A stretch of 64,000 bases of DNA from Typhlomys cinereus (Eukaryota; Chordata; Mammalia; Rodentia; Platacanthomyidae). Below are positions 24,016-35,587 of this stretch, piece by piece (position 1 is the first letter of the stretch; each line of letters begins with the position of its first letter). The stretch spans positions 6,576,630 through 6,640,629 of the forward strand of contig JALPQD010000075.1 in NCBI GenBank assembly GCA_023101885.1. The letters run 5' to 3'. The notes below the pieces were generated by a model. It was given only the letters and a program-made list of their open reading frames with translations. It did no database searches and had not been told where the DNA came from. The translations under genes were made by a program, and so were the position numbers.

Positions 24016-24735
24016 ATCAGGTGCCCTCTGCAGACTGATTCATGCCTACAATATTTCAACTGGATCATCACATACTTCGACTAATACTATCCTTTAGCTC
24101 CACCACTGAGTTGTAGCTGCAATACATCTCATTTAGCCCAGAAGAACTACTAAAACTAGGATGATGGGGCTGTCTGGGCCAATGATGATCCCATCCAGAA
24201 TCCCAGAAACCCAGGTCAGGGTTACTAAGGAGTTTAAAGCTGCTGAGTCAAAGAAAGATGCTAGGATGACCTTACTGTACACGGCCATGCATTTCTTCTG
24301 TACTCGAGGGTCAATCCCAGTATAGGAGATGTTACTAGCACATACTTTTTCCTGTTAGACAAAGACATCTAGAAGGTTTTGGTCGGAATAGTCTTCCTAA
24401 AGGAGTCGGTGTTTCCAGGCATGGAATCTTGGGATCTAATGCAAGGCAAAGCCTTAATCCATAAGCCATTTCCCCAGACCTTATATATGTAGCTTTTTTG
24501 CAGTGTTTATTTATTTATTTTGAATTTCATGGATGAATGGAGTGAATCTATATAATTTTTACTCTGTTACCAAACCCCATCCTCCCTTCTTTTCCCTCTG
24601 CAAATCCTCAAGATCGGTAAAATTTTCTATGTCTTACTGTCAAACTTATCCTTTATTAGCTTATATTTAAGCCTATGATTCCTTCCATATCAATTTTTGC
24701 ATGTTAATGTCATAGAAAAGCAATAAATATAGAGA

Positions 24736-25168
24736 CTTATATGTTGGGCCCACCCAGGAATTATTACCCCAGGGCATAGCCAAGCACATGGGATCAAAGA
24801 TGGCGCTGAGAGCTAGTGCCCTGGGTGTAACCCTGATCACATTACAGAGAGCCCTAATTGGCTTTTAGGAGTTGACCTGCCTTCCTTACTGAGATATGTT
24901 GAGTCTGACCTGTAAAGCTTGCATGCTGTGTTGATCTTTGACATAATTGGCTGCCCGTTTCACACCCTGTGGTCCTTTGTCTATATAAGCTGTTTTGTTA
25001 CCCCCAATAAATCAAGATTTGCTCTGACAAACTCCCCACCCGTATCCCAGTCTCTGGAGCTGAGGCGGAGGAGCGGGCGGCAAACTTGCCTTTCTCTGAC
25101 CTAACAGCCTGAAGCCGTGCCCTAGTGTGTGTGTGGGGGGGAGGGTGTGGAGAACCGCCACACTTATA
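24736..25168 (+). mobile_element. ERVK/IAP-like solo LTR with 6-bp target-site duplication
   Basis: The LTR runs 24742-25162 (421 bp). It starts TGTTGGGCCC, ends GAACCGCCACA, and is flanked on both sides by CTTATA (24736-24741 and 25163-25168). Inside are AAGATGGCGCTGAGAGCTAG, a TATA box (TATATAA, 24982-24988) and a poly(A) signal AATAAA (25006-25011). A TG...CA LTR with a 6-bp duplication and a TGTTGGG start is typical of class II (ERVK) elements such as rodent IAPs. No internal viral genes remain, so this is the product of LTR-LTR recombination. The exact duplication suggests a fairly recent insertion. Confidence 0.88.
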
Positions 25169-25770
25169 TTTTTGCATATGGCTATCAAATTGTCAAGTCA
25201 TTTATTAAGGTGATTGCAATTTCCCTGTAAAATGAATTGCCTTGGCTTGGCATGTTTATTGAACATTAATTAATCATCTGTGTATGGTTACAACACATCC
25301 TAGCATCCCTCAAGTTTGAATTGCATCTATTTAAGAATCTTCCAGCATTTTAAACCACTAGAAAAGAATGCATTTTGTGTTGAAATTTCCAAGAGCAGAC
25401 CTTTGCTGCTCTCCAGGAAAGTTGAGTTCTGACCAAATCCCTCCCAGCACGTGAGCCTGAACTTGAAATTTCATACTCTACCTTCTTCCATTCTTACTGC
25501 GTTTGCTGCCACTGGCCCTGCAGAGGTACTTTAGAAATCAATAGAAATTCTGAGTGACACTTAAAAAACGATCTGAAGTTGAGGCTCTGTAATAATCAAG
25601 CAGGCAGCTTCTCATGTTATAATTAAGCCTGATGAATCTATTGCTTTTCTTGTGCTGCCTGGCAATCCCAGAATATAAAGGAACTTTATTTCATGTGGGA
25701 GGGAACAGAATAGATTTGCTGAAGTTACATAAACAATGATAAAAGGAGATATAAAATCAACAAGGAAGTT

Positions 25771-25783
25771 GTTGCCAGGCAAC
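25771..25783. promoter_or_regulatory. X-box-like RFX binding palindrome
   Basis: GTTGCCAGGCAAC is two perfect RFX half-sites (GTTGCC/GGCAAC) with a 1-base spacer. The motif is exact. Whether it is bound is inference only, as there is no nearby promoter. Confidence 0.35.
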
Positions 25784-26608
25784 ATGGTTGGTTGTCAAAG
25801 AGATAGTCTTCAGTTAAAAACCCCTGGGCAATCTTTGATAATAGCCCATAAATCTCTGAGCTAGACATGACTATTCCATGACTAAATCTGGGTGAATACT
25901 TTTACATGGAACCAAATCATCCAGTCAGCTCAATCCATCTGTAAATGTGAGCTGTGGTTTTCTGAGGATTGCACATTTCCTTCTCTAGCTGCATGTTTTT
26001 TGGCTTTCATTTTTTGGGGTCATCATAACTATAACATTTTTTCTTGGTACAACAAACTGTGATCATATGATAAACCCAAATTTTGCCAAATGATCTTGCT
26101 TTATTAGCCTAGCACAGTTTTGCTGGTTCAATCATCAACAGTCAACCAGAGAATCCCATTTATTCATAAGACCATGGATATCTGTGAACACTGTAAGATG
26201 TTAGAATTTGAAGGACTCACAGAATACTGAGCTACGCCCTTCGTTTACACAGCAAGGGAAGATGGCCCTTGGCTGACGGTCTCCTTTGCTCAGAGTCTGT
26301 GTTCCATAGGGCCCAGCCTATCTGCTTAGAATCCTAGGCAGCTGAACTCATCTTGTCTCTCTGCTGTAATAAAAGATGCAGTGGCAACAAGATCTTTGCT
26401 CCACTCATCCCTTTGGACGAATTCCATGGTCATGAGCCCACTGCTGTACTTCTTTAGCTGTGAAATGAGTTCCTTGATAAGGCATTCTGTAAGTCCAAGG
26501 ATGGTAGTCTTGACAGAAGCATTACGTGCAGGAAAGGCAAATCCATATCCATTTCCTTTTGGGAAATGGTGCTACTTTTCTTATACAAACAATTGGATTG
26601 CTTGAATG

Positions 26609-26647
26609 GTTTTTTGTTTGTTTGCTTGTTTGTTTGTTTGTTTGTTT
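26609..26647. repeat. (GTTT)n microsatellite
   Basis: GTTTGTTTGCTTGTTTGTTT and continuation, about ten units with one variant. Confidence 0.9.
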
Positions 26648-27084
26648 TAGCAATATAAGCTAAGCAATCACCTAACTATTATTCACTAGGATTTGTCTCA
26701 TCAATTTCAATTTCAATTTTGTTTGTTTAGAGGCCTTCCCAAGAGTTTGATTCTTTATCTCAGTAAGACTTGGGTGGCCTGCTCAGGAAGACAGTGTGGT
26801 TTCCTGTTTAACCCGAAACAGGATTGCTTATGTATCTAGAACAAAAGTTTCTTAACACTAGAGAGAAAAGGACAGACTAGGGACAAAACTAAAATAAAGT
26901 GAGATTCTTTTTTGAAATTACTATGCATTAATTATACAGAATAGTAGGTTTTATTATGATATTTTCTACACATATATTCAAGGTATGTTGATCATATTTA
27001 TTCTTTAATAGTCACACTTATTTCCCTCACCACTGTTCCCTTTCCTAGTCCTTAACATTTTCCTGTCTAGCTTCCAGGTCTTTT

Positions 27085-27285
27085 GCTACAAGATGGGAAT
27101 TCTTTTGTATTTGTGTATGCATGCAAGAGGGCACTTAAGAGAATGTGCCTGTGGAGGCTCAAAGGTGACATCAGGATTCATCCTGGATTGCTCTTCCACT
27201 TTATTGCTTTGCTGCTGCTATGTCTGCCCAATGTTTTTACATGGAATATGGGGATCAGAACCCAGATCCTTTCATGAACATCTGA
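27085..27285 (-). repeat. Older B2-superfamily SINE, truncated, antisense
   Basis: GTGCCTGTGGAGGCTCAAAG, GTGACATCAGGATTCATCC and TGGATTGCTCTTCCACTTTA align with the body of the 15520 and 19928 copies. The promoter end degenerates after GGGGATCAGAACCCAGATCC. Confidence 0.65.
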
Positions 27286-27289
27286 AGGA

Positions 27290-30050
27290 CAAATATAGCA
27301 CCTTTGGTCCCAAAGATAATGTTTTCAGCACAAGGGAGACATCGTTCAAAATGGACTGATCACGGAGCCTGTGCATATTCGCACTGAGACGGAACATTGC
27401 AAAAATGAAGATATCACATGGACACATCACCTTGATGATCTGTAGAAGGGGCTGATGACCTCTGGGGTGCTGGGACCATTCCAGCTTTTGATTTGGGTTC
27501 TGAGTACATGAGTGCATTCATTTTACGAGCCATTTTCTAGATGAACTGGGTATATGTATTGAACATAGTATATACATCGCCCAGCGATTTATAGTAAATC
27601 TCATTTGCCAAAATGTTGATAACACTTTTTTTTAAATTTTACAAGTGAAGTAAAGGCAATTCTTGGAAAAATTAAAGATTGTAGTGATAGGATAAAGCAA
27701 AGAAGATTAAAGAAGAACAAAGAGCACTGTGGAGAATGTGGGAGACACAGCTCCAAGGTTAATCGATCTCTCAGACAAAATGAGTTCCTCCTGCCATCCT
27801 GCTGCTAAATGCCAGGGGTGGCCCTGCCTCTTTTCTGTACTCCAAGTCCCTTATTATGGTAATCGCCTATGGGGTTTGTTTTCACAATAGACAGCCACTC
27901 TCCCAAGGAGTTTCCTTGCCTGACTTGCATTGTACTCCTCGGCACTGTGGGGGGAAAGGCGAGATGCTGGCCCATCTGTTGAACATGTGGGTAGATGGAG
28001 ACTTTCCATCTTGATTCTCACAGAAACAGAGGTGTTTTGTCCCTGATGGCTGACCATAGTCACATGTCTTAGAGATACTACACATCTGTTACCTCTATAT
28101 GGACAAACGTTTGACAGGTTGATAGAAAACTTTTATGGAACCAGATGAGTGAATTTCTATCTATGTATTCATTTATGTTTCTTTTGTCCAGCTTAAAAAG
28201 TTCTTTTGCATTCAACAATTTTTAAATATGTTCTATACTACTTATGCCAGTATTTTCATGTTATCACTTTGACTTTTTAAATTCAGCCCTCTAATCTGTC
28301 TGAAATTTGTCCAGGGTATGAAGTAGGGACTGATTAGTTCCCGAAAGACAGGCAGTTGTCTTTCTAACATCTGCTTGGTCCATTCTTTCCCCAGACCTTA
28401 GATGCCACATTAGTTATGCAACAGACCTCACAGACTCTCACAGATCTCTTGCCTGATGCTGTTTCTCACCCTATTGGTTTGTCCATTTCCCAACCAAACA
28501 CTTCTGTTATAAAGACTGAAGGACTAATTATTTCTTGATTTTTAAACTCCTTTCAAAACACTTTCCCCTCTTTTTAGTTTCCCTTCTTATTTTCCCTTAA
28601 GTCTGCTTGTCAAATTACAATTCTTATTGGGATCACATTAGAATCATGAGTTAATCATCCCACTGAATCTTGTGTCCTGCAAGGTGATAATAGTCATCTT
28701 CTTCTATGCCTACACCAGAATTTCAGTTTCCTTCCTTTTCTTTCTACTCCTGTATTTTTCATAATTTCTAGGTATTTAAATTTTGTTAATATGTAAAACT
28801 GGGATTATTATTATAATCTCTAACCATTAATGTTGCATAGAAAGGATATTTAGTTTGATATATTCTCCTGTGTTAGTTGCAATATCTCATTAGTTGATTC
28901 TCTAATCGTTCACTTGTTTTGCTTCTTTTTTTTTTCTAAAGTTCATGAACCAATTCATTTTTTGTCCGGGACATCAATGAACTGCAGAGCATTCGTCTGC
29001 CGTGTGCAGATATCTTTGCTATCTACTCCCTTCAGGTCTCCATGTGGACATTTGAGACAAAATAACCCAGAAAATCCTAAGTTTTCTTTCCTTAAATTCA
29101 GGAACCTTATCTGTGAAATTTACTTTTACTCTGATGATGAAAATTATACTAAAATTTCTAACTAAATTGACTTTATATTACCCCTCTTAAGTGCCTTTGC
29201 TAATCACTGTTCCTTTGTTTTCTTGTTCTGAATTTTGTGGTGAGGCACAACGTTCTTATCCTTCTTTGGATTTCTGTTCTTTTTTGCCACCAGAAGTTAC
29301 TCGTGTCCCTGATTCACTGACCAGGGAATTCCTTTCCTGGTCCCAGTCTGCACAGGTCTAACATACAACCTCTGTCTCTCCAAAGTTCCTTCCTCTTTCC
29401 CATCCTTCCTTGGGATGGCCACTGTCTCCCTTATCTTCTCTTTTGATTCACTAGGCCAGGAGATCTGACGTCTCACTCCTAACATAAGCACATTTTCTCT
29501 CTCTTTTCTTTTTTCATTGACTTTGCTTCTCTGTATAGATTTCTTAGCAGCAACAGCTGGATTGTGTAGTTGCCATCTCCCAGGAGGTCTTCATGGACTC
29601 GTTCATTTTCTCTTTCTTTTTGCTGATAAGAAACCCTCAAGTCTTTGCTGTTCTGCACATTTCCTGTTTTTTTGTTTTTGTTTCTTGTTTTTTTTTTTTT
29701 TTTTAGTAACCGAGTCTTCTATTTGGGGTTTCTTTTCCTCAGCTTCCAAGCCATTTCTGTTCTATTCTCCCAGGACTTCAAACTTATTTGTCAGATTTCT
29801 CCAATGTTTCACCATCTTCACAGGGGCTCGACAGCGTGGCCTCCAGCTGAGCACAGCCCTGTCTCCTGAGTCTAGCTTCTTAGGTCTTTGCTTCACGCGG
29901 GTCCCACCTTCTCTGTTGATGCGGTTGCTTTGCCTTCTGCTCCTGGATCATCTGTGCCTTGGAGATCTGCATTTCCTTTTTATCAACCCACATAGCAGTG
30001 AACAGATATGCACCCTGGGAAGCAGATAACTATAAGCCAATTTATCACCC
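27290..30050. other. Intergenic sequence
   Basis: About 2.8 kb of AT-rich DNA with T-runs (28920, 29690). A 170-codon open frame at 29517-30029 is Phe/Leu/Ser-rich and T-run driven; I do not regard it as a gene. No named repeat is seen. Confidence 0.45.
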
Positions 30051-30410
30051 AGTGTCATGTTTTGAATGTATCCCTCAAAAGTTCATGTGCTGAAAGCTTA
30101 ATACTAAAATCCATGTGTCTAATGACATTTGGAGGTGAAAGCTTTTGGCCTCTGTTTGGATTAGATAAGGATGATTCCCTGTACTCACATAGTGGCTTTC
30201 TACAGGATTAAACAACCCAAGATTGCACATCGTTCCATCTCTCCATTTTATGCCCTCCAATAATGCAACAGGAAGGACCTTTACCACAAACAGAACAGAA
30301 ACTGATGGTCTCCTCTTGTGCTTCCAGGCTCCAGAACAATGAGGCAATACCTGGCCTCAGGTATTTTGTCATAGTTAAAGGAAATTCACTGATAAACCTA
30401 GAATACTAGT
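30051..30410 (+). mobile_element. MaLR-type LTR (MST/MLT1-like), partial
   Basis: 'TGTTTTGAATGTATCCCTCAAAAGTTCATGTGCTGAA' and 'GACATTTGGAGGTGAAAGC' are the classic 5' part of MST/THE1/MLT1 LTRs (trimmed quotes). 'CTTCCAGGCTCCAGAACAATGAG' marks its 3' part. It is diverged and old. Confidence 0.7.
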
Positions 30411-30582
30411 TTACTGGATAATGTGGAGGGCAAAGCTTCCCAGAATGTTAGCATGACAACAATGTTGAGTATCACATTGACGACAGCCACCAAATTGGAA
30501 TTGTTATAAATTAAAAGGGATCAGTTAACCAAGTTAGAATTGAAAAGCTCTTTTATGAGCTAGACGCAAATAACATAAATTA

Positions 30583-30920
30583 ACGTGGGCTGGGGGATAG
30601 CACAGAGCATCAAGTGCTTGGCAAGGAACAAGGAAGAATTGGGTTTGGTCCCCAGAATCCATGTAAAAAAAGAAAAAGCAAAACAGGTGTGGCGGCCCAA
30701 GTTCGTAATCCTAGAGGTGGGTCCCTGGAATTTACTAGCCGGCCAGCCTCACCTACTTGACAATTCCCAGGTCAGTGAGAGACCCAGCCTCAAAGAAAGG
30801 TAGGTAGGATCTGAGGAATGATACTATTGCTGCCCTCTGGCCTCCACAAACATGTGCACACATGTGCATCTGTATCCACATGTATATGTGTACCCTCACT
30901 GCACAAATATGCACACACAA
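30583..30920 (+). repeat. B4-type SINE (ID + B1-like composite)
   Basis: It starts with an ID-like promoter (GGGCTGGGGGATAGCACAGA, GGTTTGGTCCCCAGAATCC). The centre has 'AATCCTAGAGGTGGGTCCCTGG' and GTCAGTGAGAGACCCAGCCT. It ends in a CA-rich tail (CTCTGGCCTCCACAAACATG). This matches the rodent B4/RSINE layout. Confidence 0.65.
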
Positions 30921-31021
30921 GAAATCAATGAATTGCAAGTATATAAATCTTAGTTGTTAGTAGATGTATGTCATGTGGAATCAGGTAAATATTACTAGCA
31001 TGTGCAGCTTTGTCCCGTAGG

Positions 31022-31551
31022 AAATAGGCTGAGCACAGTGGCATATGCCTGTAATTCCGCACTTGGGAGGCTGAAGCTGATGTACTGGCAATTTGAAGCC
31101 AACTTTTTTTTCTCCCACATTTTATTATTTTTTTTCCTAATCATATAAGCTCAATAGTTAGCCTCGTCTTCTCTCTCCCCCCTCCTTTCCCCATCGTCAC
31201 CCATTCTACTTTTCCACCTTCCTCCCTTCCTTTCACTCCCTTCCCTCTTTCTTTCTCTCCTAGTACCTCCCCCTTCCTCCCTCCCATCCCCTGGAGCATC
31301 CATTTATGTGGACACCAAACCTCCCTCTGAGTCTACCCTAGGGAGGGTTCAGGACTAAGTGGCATAGCCCGGAGCCCCTTCTTGGGCTCCCCATTAGCAT
31401 TAGAACTCTATTTTTACTCTTGCCTCTAAGGATCCTACTACCTGAAGCCTTCTCCCCTATGATCCAAGTTAGACTTGGGGGGTCGTTGACATGTCAGCCA
31501 CTGTGCAGGTCATGAAGCCAACTTTTTATACAGCAATATATCGTATCAAAA
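31022..31551 (+). repeat. B1 SINE interrupted by an L1 3' end
   Basis: The B1 5' part (GGCTGAGCACAGTGGCATAT, CTTGGGAGGCTGAAGCTGAT) runs to 31108. Its 3' remnant (ACAGCAATATATCGTATCAA) resumes after the inserted element at 31528. Confidence 0.75.
31109..31512 (-). mobile_element. 5'-truncated L1 3' UTR inserted antisense into B1
   Basis: Flanking copies of TGAAGCCAACTTTTT at 31094-31108 and 31513-31527 are a 15-bp target-site duplication. On the minus strand the insert has a long polypurine tract, then GAGCTTATATGATTAGG and an A-tail, which is L1 3' UTR architecture. Its sequence differs from the two full-length L1s here, so it is another subfamily. Confidence 0.75.
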
Positions 31552-32926
31552 TTTGTAATGGTTCTGCAGTCTTCTGAAACCAACTTTAAAAATATGTTTT
31601 TAATACACAGAAAAACTAATTTCTGTGAGGAAGTGGACTCCCAACAGGATTTGGTGTAACCATCCACAAACTGAAGCAAGGGCTGGCGCAAGAACTCTTT
31701 GAAAAACTTTATTCAGCAACATCTGCTTGTTCTCGCAATGCTCATTTTTGTTTTGTTTTTAATTGTCTCTTCTGCTCCCTAGAAAGCCACTGTACTCAAT
31801 AAAACATGTAAAATGTCACACTCTTCAGTTCCCTTGGGGCCAACTCATTCACTCCTTACCATGCTCTCTGACTCCAACTATGGCCACGTTTTCCTTGGCA
31901 CTGAAGAGCTGCCGTTGTGCATCCACGCCATTAGTATGCTGAGAGTTCAGTTGTAGAAATGATTTTCTATTTTTTTCAATCTCTACTTCTTTCTGAGATA
32001 CCAACTTCTCCAAGGTGCCTTCCTTAGGACTGACTTACTTTCATTTTATTTATTTATCCAGTTAATATGTTTATTACAGGTACTGGGATTGCATCCAGGG
32101 CTTTGGTTATGCCAAGCATATGCTATGCGATGTCACAAAGCTCTCTGGCTGCTTTCATAGTGTTTGCTTGTTCATGTTTTCATCTGTAGCGTAGGGTATA
32201 TGCGAATAAAGTGGGGGAAAGCCCTGGAGTTGAAACCTTGCTGCATAACATTCTCTCAGACTTTATTTATACTTCCCCTCTCCTTGGAGTTGTGATCACA
32301 GAGACGAGCAGGAAAGTTTGCCTTTTAACTCAATGGTAAGTTTTGTAGAATAGCAATTCTTAATTTCCACTTGGTTCAATTTAGCATTAAAAAATCCAGA
32401 TGAAGTCTAATGTGGGGACAGGCACCTGTCCAGCCAGTGGTTGAGAAGCTAAAGTGGGAAGATGACTTGAGCCCAGGAATTTGGATGGGAAGAAAGAGAA
32501 GAAGAACAAGAAGATGGGAAGAGGAGAGAAGATGAGAGAGAGAGAGAGAGAGAGAGAGAAAGGGAGGGAGGAAAGGAGAGAGGAAAAAAACCAAAGCTTC
32601 AGGATTTGACGTAACAGAGATATACATGTTGAGTGATATGTGTGCTGCATGTTATTTGTGTTTTTTAAGAAGTCACTCAACACATTCACAAACTATCTAA
32701 GAGCATTTATTGTTTTGCTTGCATAGTTACATTAATGATCTAGCTGCTATTAATCTCTATATAGGTTACAAGGCAAAAGTCAACTTCATTTTTTTCCACA
32801 CATAGATTGCAAAATGTCCTAACATGGAAATTTTTCCTCTTTTACAGTCTTTCTCTGGAATGCTGCATGTATGGTAAAAATGATGACGCATATTTCTAAT
32901 ACAAATCAATTAAATTTTGAAAGTAT
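31552..32926. other. Intergenic sequence before the nested L1
   Basis: It holds an antisense ID-like fragment (~32083-32150, 'ACTGGGATTGCATCCAGGGC ... CTATGCGATGTCACAAAGCTC') and a (GA)n run at 32535-32561 inside a purine-rich patch (32480-32590). Nothing else is recognised. Confidence 0.5.
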
Positions 32927-32940
32927 AAGACAGCATTACT

Positions 32941-33984
32941 GAGCCCAGCCCCCAACCACCTCAGAGCCCGATGCGTCCCGGTGGCGAGCACTCAGGCCGG
33001 CTTGGCCTGCGCCCGCGGCCCGGACGACCCCAGCCCCACTCCGCGCCGACCCGCCCCCACCCGCCGCCCGCTGCCCAAGGTGAGTGAGAGAGAGAGAGAG
33101 CCCAGCCCAGCCCCCAACCACCCCGGAGCCCCACGCGTCCCGGCAGCGAGCACCCAGGCCGACTCCGGCTTAGCCTGCGCCCCGCCCCGGACCCAAGCCC
33201 CTCGCACCCTCCCGCCCCGTGTGCCTCGCCACCCCCCTGGATCCCAGGTGAAGAATTCTGCCATTGAGCCAAGGAGCGAAAGAGCCCAGCCCAGCCCCAC
33301 CCCCCACCCGGGAGCCGCCGGGCCAGCAGCACCGCGCTGCGCAGCCGCTGGCTTTGCCCCGGGCCCCGCCCCTCTCCGCGCCCACCTTCCCAGGTCGCAG
33401 GTGAAGAATTCTGCCATCAACATCAGACCCTCTGCCTCTCTGGCCCACCGGGGACCTACGCACATGGTCCACGGAAGACACACTGCTACTCAGAATTCAA
33501 TAGAGCCCAAAGGAAACTCAAGCAAAATTCTAAGGAACAAAGGGAGCACAGGCCATACATCTGGACTCCACTACAATCATTATATCACGTGGGCGAGTTT
33601 CTTCTCATCCAGCCCAAAGATAAATAAACTTTTTCTTTTCACCTTACTGATCCTTTAAAATATCAATGCTGTAGATCAACTTTCTCATACAGCCACCCCA
33701 CAACATACAACTCCAGGGAGTACACCACTCACCCCCACATTTCACCAAGATACTAAATCGTAAAACTGCACTACCAAACTAATATTCACCCCCTGGTAAC
33801 ATAACCGGACTTAACAGACGTACTAACAGCCTAGTAGCCTCATCTAGGATATAATAATAACAATACACAAACATACCCAATCCAAGACAAGCACTAGTAA
33901 TAACTGGCAAGCATAACAATACCAACTACCTCGATTCAGTGAAAAACACACAGAAACTGAAAGGTCCTAAAAAACAAAACAACA
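32941..33984 (+). promoter_or_regulatory. L1-A 5' UTR with GC-rich tandem monomers
   Basis: Three tandem, truncated GC-rich units start at about 32941, 33098 and 33280, each beginning GAGCCCAGCCCAGCCC or similar. Two of them end AGGTGAAGAATTCTGCCAT. CpG density is high. In rodent L1s such monomers are the internal pol II promoter. The unit ending at 33079 carries AAG|GTGAGT, a near-consensus splice donor. A non-repeated spacer (33421-33984) leads to ORF1. Confidence 0.85.
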
Positions 33985-35041
33985 ATGTACAAGTCAAAGT
34001 GCAGATCCGTGAGAAACAAAACCCAAGAAGACCAATCTCCTGCCGAAAGAATCAATCCCATAATGAGGGATTCTGACCAGAAAAATCCACAGAAAATAGC
34101 CATGAAAGCCAGACCCAACATAACGACTTTCAGAGTATGATCCTTACCATGATTAATACTATGAAAGAGGAAATCCGAGAAGAGTTAAACAACCGTATCA
34201 ACCACTTTGAACAGGAACACAACAGGCACTTGGAGGAGTTGAGAAACAAAGAAACAAAAATAGGTATGGGGCAGTTAAAACAGTCCCAGGCAGAGTTTAA
34301 AATTGAACTAAAAGACAAATTATCTTCAACCCAAAACTCAACAGAGAGTCTTAGCAGCAGAACAAATGAGGCAGAAAATAGAATTTCAGATCTTGAAGAC
34401 AAAATGGGAGAATTAACCAGCTCAATGGAAGAGATTGTTAAAGCCAAAAAGATACTGGAGAGGAACATTCAAGAGATATGGGACACCCTGAAGAAGCCTA
34501 ACATGCGCATTCATGGAATACCAGACCAAGAATCCCAAAATACCACACCTGAAGAAATATTTCAATTCATCATAAATGAAAACTTCCCACAACTAAAGAA
34601 TGAGAGTCCTATCCAAATACAAGAGGCATTTCGCACTCCAAACAGATACGACCAAAATAGAAAATCGCCACGGCAAATAATAGTCAAAACACTCCACATT
34701 CAAGACAAAGAAAAGGTGCTCAGAGCTTCAAGAGAAAAAAAGCAACTCACTTTTAAAGGTAAACCTATTAGAATAACAAATGACTACTCAATGGAAACAG
34801 TAAAAGCAAGAAGAGCTTGGAGAGACATACTTCAAGTATTAAATGAGCAAAAATGCCAACCCAGACTGATATACCCGGCAAAACTATCTGTCATGATTGA
34901 GAGAGAAAGAAAAGTTTTCCAGCACAAGACAACTTGAAGGGATACATGTCTACCAAACCAGGCCTTCAAAAAATCCTAGAACTGATACTCAAGCTTGAAG
35001 AAAAGAACAAGCATATCCAGGAGGACAGAAGGGAAGTATAA
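33985..35041 (+). pseudogene. L1-A ORF1 (RNA-binding chaperone), two frameshifts
   Basis: By alignment with the inner copy, ORF1 starts at ATG 33985 and ends at TAA 35041. A 1-nt deletion near 34095 (GAAAATAGCC versus GGAAAAAGGCC) breaks the N-terminus. A second 1-nt deletion near 34927 (CACAAGAC versus CACAAAGAC) creates TGA at 34935-34937 and removes about 35 residues. Between them (34137-34937) the frame is open. It contains the coiled-coil segment (EEIREELNNRINHFEQEHNR), the RRM start (NMRIHGIPDQESQN) and the CTD (RAWRDILQVLNEQKCQPRLI). ORF1p normally forms trimers that coat L1 RNA. Confidence 0.85.
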
Positions 35042-35587
35042 TACCACCAAAACATAAATATCAAACAACATGCTTACAAAATCTACTAAACATAAAAAAT
35101 GTCCAGAATTAAAAATAATTTCTCCATTATAAAATTAAATGTCAATGGTATTAACTCGCCGATTAAGAGACACAGATTACAAACTTGGATTAAAAATCAC
35201 AATCCAACAATCTGCTGCCTTCAGGAAACTCATCTCACCACAAAAGATAGGCACATCCTAAGAATGAAAGGCTGGTCCAAAATCTTGCAAGCTAATGGAA
35301 CCAGGAAACAGGCAGGGGTAGCAATTATGCTTTCAGACAAAGTGGACTTCAAACCAAAGAAAATCATAAGAGACACAGATGGATACTACATTTTAGTCAC
35401 GGGTACAATTCACCAGGAAGACTTCACAATCCTGAACATTTATGCACCCAATACGGGCCCCTCCACATTCATTAAGAAAACCCTATAGCGCCTAAAGCAA
35501 GAAATCAACCCCCAAACGATAATTCTTGGGGACTTCAACACCGCCCTCTCAACATGGGATAGATCAACAGGTCAAAAGCTTAACAGA

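Larger units (their letters stand above)
25169..27080. other. Intergenic sequence with low repeat content
   Basis: About 1.9 kb with few repeats. It contains an X-box-like palindrome (25771-25783) and a (GTTT)n run at 26609-26647. No gene is seen. Confidence 0.45.

Noticed and set aside
29517..30029. 170-codon open frame, Phe/Leu/Ser-rich
   Set aside because: Produced by T/C-rich sequence with a 20-base T-run. It looks membrane-like only because TTT/CTT codons dominate.
32941..33420. Tandem repeats reminiscent of a CRISPR-like or satellite array
   Set aside because: Unit lengths of 140-180 bp, GC-rich, continuous with L1 ORF1: these are L1 promoter monomers.
32981..33658. Long overlapping open frames on both strands in GC-rich DNA
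   Set aside because: They coincide with the L1-A monomer promoter. High GC removes stop codons by chance, and tandem units repeat the same peptides.
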